Source of the DNA: DASTRU01 sp035761045
Lineage (GTDB): Bacteria > Pseudomonadota > Gammaproteobacteria > Burkholderiales > Burkholderiaceae_E
Assembly: GCA_035761045.1 (NCBI GenBank)
Contig: DASTRU010000292.1
Span: forward strand, 1-34,099
Length of the DNA: 34,099 nt
Direction: 5' to 3'
Shown here: in pieces, positions 16,127 to 26,000 of the stretch
How the letters are laid out: each line of letters starts with the position of its first letter
How positions within the stretch are numbered: the first letter of the stretch is position 1
Position numbers and translations under genes: made by a program
The notes under the pieces: generated by a model
The model's database searches: none
What the model was told of the DNA's origin: nothing
What the model saw: the letters and a program-made list of their open reading frames with translations, nothing else

Positions 16127-16300
16127 CGGTCACCTCGCGAGAGCTGCTTCAACACTTCGCATGCCTCGCTGTCTTTTCCGCCAGCCATGTTCGACCAGGG
16201 CTTATCGCATCGGCCCAACTCAACGCAGCAAGCCTTCTATTGTCGATCAATGCGGTTGCTCATCGCCTTGGCGTGTTCGTGCCAAGCGATGCACGAACAT

Positions 16301-16308
16301 GGAGGAAA
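16301..16308 (+). promoter_or_regulatory. Strong ribosome binding site that sets the start of the orphan gene
   Basis: GGAGGAAA at 16301-16308 is the best Shine-Dalgarno sequence in this part of the window and ends six bases before GTG 16315, which is in the orphan frame (TTG 16318 is also in range). The more upstream in-frame start (TTG 16240) and the first in-frame ATG (16465) have no comparable site. This decides the start in favour of GTG 16315. Confidence 0.7.
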
Positions 16309-16314
16309 CTTATT

Positions 16315-18918
16315 GTGTTGGGTATCTCTTGGCCTCGGGTAGACCTAAATCGTGACGTTTACGTATTCCCAACGAAGTCGCGCTTAACGCCACAACGCGC
16401 CAACAACGGCACGCTAAATACCGAAAGCACGCAGCGTCACGCAGCGGCGGCACACACGGCTCCCATGCCGCGCACTCTTGTTATTCAAGCGAACGCGAAA
16501 CGATTGGTGAGCGCGCCCGTTGAAGAAGTCGGGCTTGGGAGCCATGGCTTTAGTACTTCTTCACGCGCGCGTGCAAGTCATGACAACGCGGCCCCGCAAC
16601 CAACGGCGTTACCGATGCCAAGCGCCACGATGCTGGCGCGCGGTCGGTTGCAAGCACAACAGTCCAAAGCGATGAAGGTAATTTCGTCGTCGCCGCAAGC
16701 ACCGATGAGCGCGGTGACCGAACATCGACACGAGGACGACGATCATGCGCATCATCATCATGCGGAGCATGAACATGGCGGCATGGTGATTGATATCGAT
16801 GAAGCGGTACACGGTAGTTATGCGGCCGTTCAGTACAGCAAGGACGCCGCTGAGAAAGGCACCGCCGAGGTCGCGAAGTCTTTGTCGGAAGAAGCACATG
16901 TCTGGCAGACGGAACCGGCCGTGGCGCTACGACAAACCGCGCTGCCCGAAGGCGCGGTGGACCTTGGGTTGAGCTTAGGCGTGAGCGCGTTTCTCGCGCC
17001 GCTCGCCTTGCTGGCGGTGAAGGCGGGCATCGAGGAACTCAAGGACTCGCAAGCGCATGAAGCCGCGCTTGAAAAAGCGCAACAAAAGGTCGAGCAGATG
17101 GTCAACGATTTGCAGACGATCGAGACTCATGGCCTAAACAACCCAAATTCAACAGAGGCCGAGCAACGGTTGGATCACCTAATTCAAACGTACATTGCGC
17201 AAGGCACGCAGCGCACGCACGATATTCAACATGCGCGACGGCAAAATCACTTAGCCGGTCAGATTGGGTGGGGGTCTTTGATCTCTGGCGGATCGATCGG
17301 CGCGAGTGTCGCGGTATCGCTGCTTACCAAACCCACATTAGCCGGCTTGGCGGGTGACGTCGCCAATACAAGCACCTTCGTGGCGAGTAGCGTGGCCGCC
17401 GCAACCGCCGCGACCGCGGCTGGAGCGGCGAGCACGATCGCATTAGGACCGTTGGCGGGAATCGGCGCGTTGTACCTAGGCGATCGTTTCGTTAGGAAAT
17501 CAAGCGCAAAGAAAAAGCAGTTTCTCGCGAACAGCACGCCCACGAAGACGTATCTCAACGCGGTCAAGCGCGAGGCCACGCGCACGGCCGAATTCGAAGG
17601 CATTCGGCCGTACCACCAGTTCGTGCATACCAAGGCATTGCAACGAGAAAATTTTTATAAGCGTTTCGTGAGTCTTAATAAATTATTTCGCACGGGCAGC
17701 GCGGTGTATGCGGCGGGCGCCACGGGTAAGGCGGTCGTGGCGGGACTTGCGTTGGCGGGCGTGGGTGCGGCCGCGACGACGGGAGGTTTGGGCGTACTGA
17801 TTCCCTTAGGCACCGTGGGCGGTTTGATGATGGGCGCGGGTTCGGTGCAATTTTTAGTCGGACACGAAAAGCAAACGCGTTATGACGGGTATTTCACCGC
17901 CGACGACCCCGAGATCGATCGCCACTTCCTCGCCACGGTGGATGTACTCGCGCCCGAATCCACTACGCTTAACGACGGTTTGCGGTTACGCGCGCATTTG
18001 TATCAACGGCTTAATCATCGAGAAGAACTTAGGCAGGATTTTTTAAAGAACGTCGCCGATGATTTGGGCAAGTACCAACGTCGCATCGTGTATTCCACCG
18101 ATCCCGTCGAGGCACGCGATCAAAAAACGGTGCATCGCGGTTCGTTCATGGAACGTGCTCGGTCGCGCGGTGCGTGGGTAAGTCAATTCGCTAAAACATT
18201 GGTCGCGGGCGGTAATTGGCAAGAAGCACGCAGCGAGGCCCGCATCGCGCGCAGCGAGAGTACCGATCGCCTAACGACGCACACGTTTCAAAATTGGCTT
18301 AACGAGCATCGCCATTTCGATAAGCAAATCGATTTCATGCTCGAGACACTGGCGGATCAACGCCGATACCTCGAGCACAAGGTCGATATTCGTTCGGCGA
18401 TTTGGAACGACACGCTTTCCAATTACGCCGCCGATGCTCGATCGATTGATATCACCGCGTTGGAAGACGCCGAGGCACGTGAATCCGCCACCGCGCTCAA
18501 GGCGTTCTTGGCGGACCATCAATTAACCCTCACGCAAGATAAGGCGCTGCTTGCGCAAACCCAGCTGCTCGAAAATCATCTGCTCGCGCTTAAGTCGTTG
18601 GTGGCCACGCCGCGTCCACAGCAATCGCTTAGGCATGCATCTACCGTTAAAAGGCAGATTAACGATATGCGCGATCGTTTCATGCAACTTCAATCGGGAA
18701 CGCTTATCGCGCACACCTCCGCCGAAGATAAAACGTCGGACTCCGCCACGCGTTTCGCGAAGTTCTTGCTGAAGGAAGCGCCCAAACGCTATAAGGATTT
18801 GCGCGGCACGCTTCTCGAAACCGAACTGCAAGCCACGCGCTTGCGCGACCTCGCACGGCGCATGGTGGACGTCGACAATGCATCGACCACCAACGATGCC
18901 GCGCGGCATTCGGCATAG
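16315..18918 (+). CDS. Large orphan protein with His-rich segment and Ala/Gly-rich hydrophobic stretches; function unknown
   Basis: I do not recognise a family. From GTG 16315 the protein has 867 residues. Residues 1-135 are polar, rich in Ser/Thr/Ala/Gln, and look disordered. Residues 136-154 form a His/Glu/Asp cluster (HRHEDDDHAHHHH and onward) that could bind a metal. Hydrophobic or Ala/Gly-rich stretches lie near 214-237, 313-337, 355-390 and 460-516. The third is followed by a basic patch (RFVRKSSAKKKQF, 391-403), and the fourth has glycine-zipper spacing. Between the first and second is a charged helical segment (about 238-312). From about 520 to the end it is charged, helical and coiled-coil-like. 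There is no signal peptide, Tat motif, lipobox or cysteine pattern. The layout recalls membrane-inserting effectors or translocators, but no homology supports that. The 5-oxoprolinase gene starts 20 bp downstream, probably in the same transcript. Confidence 0.8.
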   Translation: MLGISWPRVDLNRDVYVFPTKSRLTPQRANNGTLNTESTQRHAAAAHTAPMPRTLVIQANAKRLVSAPVEEVGLGSHGFSTSSRARASHDNAAPQPTALPMPSATMLARGRLQAQQSKAMKVISSSPQAPMSAVTEHRHEDDDHAHHHHAEHEHGGMVIDIDEAVHGSYAAVQYSKDAAEKGTAEVAKSLSEEAHVWQTEPAVALRQTALPEGAVDLGLSLGVSAFLAPLALLAVKAGIEELKDSQAHEAALEKAQQKVEQMVNDLQTIETHGLNNPNSTEAEQRLDHLIQTYIAQGTQRTHDIQHARRQNHLAGQIGWGSLISGGSIGASVAVSLLTKPTLAGLAGDVANTSTFVASSVAAATAATAAGAASTIALGPLAGIGALYLGDRFVRKSSAKKKQFLANSTPTKTYLNAVKREATRTAEFEGIRPYHQFVHTKALQRENFYKRFVSLNKLFRTGSAVYAAGATGKAVVAGLALAGVGAAATTGGLGVLIPLGTVGGLMMGAGSVQFLVGHEKQTRYDGYFTADDPEIDRHFLATVDVLAPESTTLNDGLRLRAHLYQRLNHREELRQDFLKNVADDLGKYQRRIVYSTDPVEARDQKTVHRGSFMERARSRGAWVSQFAKTLVAGGNWQEARSEARIARSESTDRLTTHTFQNWLNEHRHFDKQIDFMLETLADQRRYLEHKVDIRSAIWNDTLSNYAADARSIDITALEDAEARESATALKAFLADHQLTLTQDKALLAQTQLLENHLLALKSLVATPRPQQSLRHASTVKRQINDMRDRFMQLQSGTLIAHTSAEDKTSDSATRFAKFLLKEAPKRYKDLRGTLLETELQATRLRDLARRMVDVDNASTTNDAARHSA

Positions 18919-18938
18919 TCAATCGCTAAAGGATTTCA

Positions 18939-21900
18939 ATGAAACGTTGGCAGTTCTGGATTGATCGTGGTGGCACCTTTACCGACATCGTGGGGCGTCG
19001 GCCCGACGGCACGTTGGTGACGCATAAGGTACTTAGTGAAAATCCAGAACGCTATGCCGACGCGGCGGTGGCGGGCATTCGACAAGTGCTTGAACGCGAG
19101 AATGCGATACACCCCGGCGAAGCGTTGTCGAGCACGGTGATCGAAGCAGTGAAGATGGGCACCACCGTCGCGACGAATGCCTTGCTCGAACGCAAGGGCG
19201 AACCCGTCGTATTGGCCATCACGCGCGGGTTTGGCGACGCATTACGCATCGCCTATCAAAACCGGCCGCGTATCTTCGATCGGCGCATCACCTTGCCGGA
19301 GCGTTTGTATCACCGCGTGGTCGAGATCGACGAGCGCGTGAATGCGCAAGGCGATGTCGTCACGCCGCTCGATGAAGAGCGTGCGCGGACGGCACTCGTG
19401 AAGGCGTATGACGATGGTTTTCGTGCATTGGCCATCGTTTTGATGCACGGCTGGCGATACACCGCGCATGAAGCCGCCATCGAACGCATCGCGCGCGAGA
19501 TTGGCTTCACGCAAATTAGCGTATCGCATCGCGTATCGCCGTTGCTCAAACTCGTGCCGCGCGGCGACACCACGGTAGTCGATGCCTATCTATCGCCGAT
19601 TCTTCATCGCTACGTAAACCAAGTCGCGTCCGAATTGCCGGGCGTGGCGTTGCGCTTCATGCAGTCCAATGGCGGGTTGACCGAGGCGCATCGGTTTTGC
19701 GGCAAGGACTCGATTTTGTCCGGCCCGGCGGGTGGCATCGTGGGCATGGTGCGAACAAGTTTGGGCGCCGGGTTTAACCGAGTCATTGGGTTCGACATGG
19801 GCGGTACGTCCACCGATGTATCGCACTTCGCGGGCGAAGCGCTAAGTGATTTAGAACGCGTGTTTGAAACGCAAATCGCGGGCGTGCGCATGCGCGCGCC
19901 GATGCTTGCGATTCATACCGTCGCGGCGGGCGGCGGGTCCATCTTGCATTTCGATGGCACGCGGTATCGCGTGGGGCCGGACTCGGCTGGCGCGCATCCC
20001 GGCCCGGCGAGTTATCGGCGTGGCGGGCCACTGACCATCACCGATGCAAACGTCATGCTCGGAAAAATCCAACCCGCCTTTTTTCCGCATGTATTTGGGC
20101 CGCGCGGTGATCAACCGCTTGATGCCGACGAGGTGCGCGCGCGCTTCATTCAATTAGCCGACGATATTTTCAAAGCGACGGGCGAGCGACGCACGCCGGA
20201 ACAAGTCGCCGAAGGGTTTATCGAGGTTGCGGTCGCGAACATGGCGAACGCGATCAAGCAAATTTCGGTCGCGCGTGGTCACGACGTCACGCAATACGCC
20301 TTGGCGGTGTTCGGCGGCGCGGGTGGGCAACACGCCTGCCGGGTCGCCGACGCCTTAGGCATGACACGCGTATTCGCCCATCCGCTGGCGGGTGTCTTGT
20401 CGGCGTACGGCATGGGCTTGGCCGACCAAACCGCGATGCGCGAACGCTCAATGGAAGTTCGCTTGGATGCGCTCTGTGGCGACGAACTCGCACGGGCCTT
20501 GGATGAATTGGCGCGCGACGCGACGGACGAGCTCATTCACCAAGGCGTCGAGCCCACGCGTGTTCAAGTCATGCGTCGCGTGCACCTGCGTTATGAAGGT
20601 ACCGATACCGCGCTTGTCGTCGACTACGCAACGCTGCATGCGATGCGCGATGCCTTCGAGGCTGCCTACCGAAAACGCTTCGCGTTTTTGATGAGCGATA
20701 AAGCCTTGGTCGTCGAAGCCGTGTCGGTGGAGGCATTGGGGCGCGGCGACATGGTGGACGAACACGTCGCGCGCGAACCTTCACGCGTTAGCGCGCTTAA
20801 GCCCGTATGCATGACGCGAATGTTCGCGCACGACGCATGGCGCGATACGCCCGTGGTTCGTCGCGAAGACATGCGGTGCGGCGATGTGTTGCGTGGCCCG
20901 GTCATCGTCGCCGAACGTCATCAGACCACCGTCGTGGAACCGGGCTGGCAAATGGAACTGACGCCACGCGATCATCTCGTGCTCACGCGCGTCGAAGCCA
21001 AACCTAAGACGCAAGCGCTCGGCACCCATGCCGACCCGGTGATGCTTGAAGTATTCAACAACCTCTTCATGAGCATCGCCGAGCAAATGGGCTTGCGGCT
21101 TCAAAACACGGCGTATTCGGTCAACATCAAGGAACGCTTGGATTTTTCGTGCGCCATTTTCGACGAGCATGGGCAACTCATCGCCAATGCGCCGCATATG
21201 CCGGTGCATTTAGGCTCGATGGGCGAGAGCGTGCAAGCCGTCATGCGAACGCATGGCGACTCGATGCGCGATGGCGACGTCTACATCTTGAACGCGCCCT
21301 ATAACGGCGGCACGCATTTGCCCGACATCACCGTCATTCGTCCGGTGTACGTGCAAGGACATGCGCGAGCGATGTTCTACGTTGGAGCGCGTGGCCATCA
21401 CGCGGACGTGGGCGGCATCGCGCCGGGCTCCATGCCGGCCAATAGCACCACGGTGGACGAGGAAGGCGTGTTGATCAATCCATTCAAGATGATCGACGCC
21501 GGCGATTTCCGCGAAGACGAACTACGCGAACTTCTAAGTTCCGGACCATGGCCCGTGCGCAATATCGAACAGAACGTGGCCGATCTGCGCGCGCAAGTCG
21601 CGGCGAACGCGAAGGGCGCCGAAGAACTCTTGCGCATGGTCGAGCATTGGGGGCTCGATGTGGTGCGCGCGTACATGGGCCATGTGCAAGACAACGCCGA
21701 GGAGGCCGTGCGCCGAGTCATCGGTGCCTTGCGCGATGGAACGTATGAATATCGACTCGATCCAATCAACGGCGGTGGCGGGGTCATTCGCGTCGCGATA
21801 CGCGTTGATCGCGACGCGCGCGAGGCGGTGATCGACTTCACCGGAACATCGGCGCAATTACCCAACAACTTCAACGCGCCTAAGTCCATCGCGATGGCGG

Positions 21901-22601
21901 CGGTGTTGTATGTGTTTCGCACCTTGGTGGATGCCGACATTCCGTTGAACGCTGGTTGTCTCAAGCCACTGAAGGTGATCGTGCCCGAAGGCTCGATGTT
22001 GAATCCCACGTATCCCGCCGCAGTGGTCGCGGGCAATGTGGAGACGAGCCAATGCGTGACACAAGCGTTGTACGGCGCGTTGGGCGTGATGAGCGAAAGC
22101 CAAGGCTCGATGAACAACTTCACGTTCGGCAACGCGCGCCACCAGTATTACGAAACGATCGCCGGTGGTTCGTCGGCCGGCGTGATTCGCGATGCGCGCG
22201 GCAATATCGTCGACGGCTTCGACGGTACCGACGTCGTGCAAACGCATATGACCAACTCGCGCTTGACCGATCCCGAAGTTCTCGAATGGCGGTTTCCCGT
22301 GATGCTCGAGGAATATCGAATTCGTACCGGCTCGGGCGGATCTGGCCGTTGGAAGGGCGGTGATGGTGGCGTGCGTCGCATTCGGTTCTTGGAGGCGATG
22401 ACGGCCTCGGTGCTCGCCAATAACCGCGTCATCGCGCCGCGCGGTTTGGATGGCGGCGACGATGGCGCGGTGGGGATCAATCGGGTTGAGCGCGCCGACG
22501 GACGAGTGGACATATTGCCGTCCAGCGCGACGACCGCCGTGGCGCCGGGCGATGTATTCGTCATCGAAACGCCCGGCGCCGGCGGCGTGGGGCGTGTTTA
22601 A
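18939..22601 (+). CDS. 5-oxoprolinase / hydantoinase, fused A and B domains
   Basis: A 1220-residue cytosolic enzyme of the eukaryote-type 5-oxoprolinase layout: HyuA-like ATPase half (residues 1 to about 695) fused to a HyuB-like half (about 699 to the end). The HyuA half opens with the phosphate-binding motif DRGGTFTDIV (residues 9-18) and repeats an actin-fold motif FDMGGTSTDV near 285-294, followed by VAAGGGSI and GPDSAGAHPGPASYRRGG. The HyuB half begins DPVMLEVFNNLFMSIAEQMG and has APHMPVHLGSMGESV, NAPYNGGTHLPD and RTGSGGSGRWKGGDGG. Members cleave 5-oxo-L-proline to glutamate with ATP, though some act on hydantoins or other lactams. AAAGGA precedes the ATG. The length matches the fused family. 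It lies close behind the 867-aa orphan. Confidence 0.93.
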   Translation: MKRWQFWIDRGGTFTDIVGRRPDGTLVTHKVLSENPERYADAAVAGIRQVLERENAIHPGEALSSTVIEAVKMGTTVATNALLERKGEPVVLAITRGFGDALRIAYQNRPRIFDRRITLPERLYHRVVEIDERVNAQGDVVTPLDEERARTALVKAYDDGFRALAIVLMHGWRYTAHEAAIERIAREIGFTQISVSHRVSPLLKLVPRGDTTVVDAYLSPILHRYVNQVASELPGVALRFMQSNGGLTEAHRFCGKDSILSGPAGGIVGMVRTSLGAGFNRVIGFDMGGTSTDVSHFAGEALSDLERVFETQIAGVRMRAPMLAIHTVAAGGGSILHFDGTRYRVGPDSAGAHPGPASYRRGGPLTITDANVMLGKIQPAFFPHVFGPRGDQPLDADEVRARFIQLADDIFKATGERRTPEQVAEGFIEVAVANMANAIKQISVARGHDVTQYALAVFGGAGGQHACRVADALGMTRVFAHPLAGVLSAYGMGLADQTAMRERSMEVRLDALCGDELARALDELARDATDELIHQGVEPTRVQVMRRVHLRYEGTDTALVVDYATLHAMRDAFEAAYRKRFAFLMSDKALVVEAVSVEALGRGDMVDEHVAREPSRVSALKPVCMTRMFAHDAWRDTPVVRREDMRCGDVLRGPVIVAERHQTTVVEPGWQMELTPRDHLVLTRVEAKPKTQALGTHADPVMLEVFNNLFMSIAEQMGLRLQNTAYSVNIKERLDFSCAIFDEHGQLIANAPHMPVHLGSMGESVQAVMRTHGDSMRDGDVYILNAPYNGGTHLPDITVIRPVYVQGHARAMFYVGARGHHADVGGIAPGSMPANSTTVDEEGVLINPFKMIDAGDFREDELRELLSSGPWPVRNIEQNVADLRAQVAANAKGAEELLRMVEHWGLDVVRAYMGHVQDNAEEAVRRVIGALRDGTYEYRLDPINGGGGVIRVAIRVDRDAREAVIDFTGTSAQLPNNFNAPKSIAMAAVLYVFRTLVDADIPLNAGCLKPLKVIVPEGSMLNPTYPAAVVAGNVETSQCVTQALYGALGVMSESQGSMNNFTFGNARHQYYETIAGGSSAGVIRDARGNIVDGFDGTDVVQTHMTNSRLTDPEVLEWRFPVMLEEYRIRTGSGGSGRWKGGDGGVRRIRFLEAMTASVLANNRVIAPRGLDGGDDGAVGINRVERADGRVDILPSSATTAVAPGDVFVIETPGAGGVGRV

Positions 22602-22608
22602 GGTCGCG

Positions 22609-22833
22609 TTATTTTTTCAACCACTTGGCAATCCCGTCGCGACCACTGGCGGCGCGATAGATCAACGCGCCGGCCGCGAGCATGGTGAGCATGCGACCTA
22701 GGCCGCTTTGACGCCGCATCGACGACATCAGCAACGCCGCGCCGGTGCCAAAGGTGAGAAGGTGCTCGCCCGGAAGGCTAGGGCGTTGATCGTCGTAGGC
22801 CTTGATGCGGGTCAATAGCGGGTTCGCGTTCAT
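22609..22833 (-). CDS. Small membrane protein, DUF2892/YgaP-like (tentative)
   Basis: A 74-residue protein with a short polar N-terminus (NPLLTRIKAYDDQRP), then two hydrophobic segments (LLTFGTGAALLMSS and LTMLAAGALIYRAASG) separated by MRRQSGLGR, and a basic end WLKK. The paired helices and the LYRAxxG-type turn resemble the DUF2892/YgaP membrane module, but the match is by eye. The start ATG 22833 has AAGGAG nine bases upstream; the longer frame to 22869 lacks this. It is convergent with the 5-oxoprolinase gene (7 bp between stops) and divergent from purL, sharing a 172-bp gap in which I see no clear promoter. Confidence 0.7.
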   Translation of the reverse strand: MNANPLLTRIKAYDDQRPSLPGEHLLTFGTGAALLMSSMRRQSGLGRMLTMLAAGALIYRAASGRDGIAKWLKK

Positions 22834-23005
22834 CGTCAAACACTCCTTGGATATGGATGCGGTATGCACCCGCGTTCATGCGTGAAGCGTGCCCGGGTAA
22901 ACTCGCGGTTTGCAAAACACGACGGACGAGTGTTGTTGGCGACCGTCGTTCCACCCTCATCGCGCTGGTTATCGCTTTGCTCGCCAGCGCCATCGACTTC
23001 TCGTT

Positions 23006-26000
23006 ATGCGCCTTCTGCCCGGACCCCTCGCGCTGTCGGAGTTTCGCCGTCAGCGTTTGCTCGATCAATTACAAGCGTGTTGCGACGGTGATCTGGCCGA
23101 GATCACCGCGCAGTATTTGCATTTCGTCGATGGCGCCGACGGCCTGACGCCCGAGGAGCATTCGCGGCTCGATCAATTGCTGCGCTATGGCGTGCCGTTC
23201 GAAGCGGCGCCCGAGGGTGCGATCGCGATCACCGTCATTCCTCGCTTGGGCACGATTTCGCCGTGGGCGTCCAAGGCCACCGACATCGCGCGCAATTGCG
23301 GCTTGGCGTTGCACCGAATCGAGCGCGGCGTGCGCTACTACCTCGTGCCCAAAACCGGCTTCTTCGGCCGCAAGAAAATTTCGCCCGAGGCGATCCACGC
23401 GGCCTTGCCGCTCTTGCACGATCGCATGACCGAAACCGTCGTGACCGACGATTTCGATTTCGCGCAAATGTTCAAGGAGCTCCCGCCGCAACCGCTGGAG
23501 CACGTCGATGTGCTGGGCGGCGGCCGCGCGGCGCTCGAACACGCCAATACCGAATGGGGCCTCGCGCTGTCGGACGACGAGATCGATTACTTGCTCGCGG
23601 CGTTCACCCAAGCGGGTCGCAACCCAAGCGATGTCGAGCTTTTCATGTTCGCGCAGGCCAATAGCGAGCATTGCCGACACAAAATCTTCAACGCCTCGTG
23701 GACCATCGACGGACAAGCGCAAGACATGAGCTTGTTCGCGATGATTCGTAACACGCACCAAGCGCAGCCGAACGGCACGGTGATCGCGTACGAAGACAAC
23801 GCGGCCGTGATGGAAGGATTTGCCGCGCGCAAATTCCTGCCCGATGCTGCAACGCATGCCTATGCGTTACGCGACGGCACCTGGCACACCTTGATGAAGG
23901 TGGAAACGCATAACCATCCGACCGCGATCTCGCCGTTCCCCGGCGCATCCACCGGCGCGGGCGGCGAAATTCGCGACGAAGGCGCGACCGGCCGCGGTGC
24001 CAAGCCAAAGGCGGGGCTGACTGGCTTTACCGTCTCCAATCTGCGGCTTCCCGATGCCACGCGCGCATGGGAGCAGGGCATTGGCGCGCCGTCGCGCATC
24101 GCCTCGCCCTTGCGCATCATGGTCGACGGACCGATCGGTGGCGCGGCGTTCAACAACGAATTCGGCCGGCCCAATTTGTTGGGCTATTTCCGCACGTTTG
24201 AGCAACCGGTGGGCGAGCGGGTGTACGGCTATCACAAGCCGATCATGATCGCGGGCGGCTTAGGCAACATCGACGCGCGCCTTACGCACAAGCGCGAACT
24301 GCAAGCCGGCGATTTGTTGATTCAACTCGGCGGGCCCGGCATGCGCATTGGCATGGGCGGCGGCGCGGCGAGTTCGATGGCGACTGGCAGCAACACCGCC
24401 GATCTCGATTTTGATTCCGTGCAACGCGGCAACCCCGAGATCCAACGCCGCGCCCAGGAAGTCATCGACGCGTGCTGGAGCCTGGGTGAAGACAACCCAA
24501 TCTTGTCGATCCACGACGTGGGCGCGGGCGGTTTATCCAACGCCTTTCCCGAAATCGCGCACGGCGCGGGCGTGGGCGCGACGTTTGATTTACGCAAGGT
24601 GCCCGTCGAGGAAAGCGGCCTAAGCCCGCGCGAGATTTGGAGCAACGAATCGCAAGAGCGGTATGTGCTTGCCATCGCGCCGTCGTCGCTTGAACGCTTC
24701 GAAGCGCTTTGCGCGCGCGAGCGCTGCCCGTACGCGGTCGTGGGCACCGCGACGAGCGAACAACAATTGCGCGTGATCGACTCGCACGCCACGGCGCCCG
24801 AATCGCAAGCGCCGGTCGACATGGACATGAACGTGCTGCTCGGCAAACCGCCGCGCATGCAACGCGACGTGGCGCGCATGACGCCGCCAACGTTGGCCAT
24901 GGACCTCGCGGAGCTCGACTTGCAACACGTCGCGTTCGAGGTGTTGCGCCTGCCCACGGTGGCGGACAAATCCTTTCTCATCACCATTGGCGATCGCACC
25001 GTGGGTGGACTCACGTCGCGCGACCAAATGGTCGGGCCGTGGCAAGTGCCGGTCGCCGATTGCGCGGTGACGTTGATGGACTACGAAGGGTATGCGGGCG
25101 AGGCGATGGCGATGGGCGAACGCACGCCGCTCGCCGTGCTGAACGCGCCAGCATCGGGGCGCATGGCGATTGGCGAAGCCATCACCAACATCGCCGCCGC
25201 GCCGATCGCGCGTATCGAAGACATCAAACTCTCCGCGAACTGGATGGCCGCCTGCGGCCAACCCGGCGAGGACGCGGCCTTGTTCGACACCGTGCGCGCC
25301 GTGGGAATGGAGCTGTGTCCCGCGCTCGGCATTTCAATTCCCGTCGGCAAGGATTCCTTGTCGATGCGCACGACGTGGATCGACGACGACGCGCCTAGGC
25401 AGGTCATGTCGCCGGTCTCGCTCATCGTGTCCGCCTTCGCGCCAGTCAGCGACGTGCGCACGGCGCTCACGCCGCAATTGCGCATCGAGCCGGACTTACG
25501 CGACACCGAACTCGTGTTGATCGATCTCGGCGCGGGTCGCAATCGGATGGGACTGTCCGCGCTCGCCTACGTAACGCGACAAGTCGGCACGGACGTGCCC
25601 GATGTGGACGATCCCGCGCGGTTGAAAGCCTTCTTCGCGGCGATTCAAGCACTCAACCAGGCAGGATCGATCATCGCGTACCACGACCGGTCCGACGGCG
25701 GTTTGTTCGCCACCGCATGCGAGATGGCGTTCGCGGGCCGCTGCGGCGTCAGTCTCAATCTCGATTTGCTGTGCCTTGAAGGCGAGCACGCATCCGAGTG
25801 GGGCGACGCGAAGAACTGGAGCACCCAAGTCGCCGCGCGGCGGCACGAGCTCACGCTCAAGGCCTTGTTCAACGAGGAGTTGGGCGCCGTTATTCAAATT
25901 CGCCGCGACGAACGTTCGAAGGTGATGGACATCTTGCGCGCGCATCAACTCGGCGCCATCAGCCACATCATTGGTCGGCCCAACACGCGCAACGTGATCG

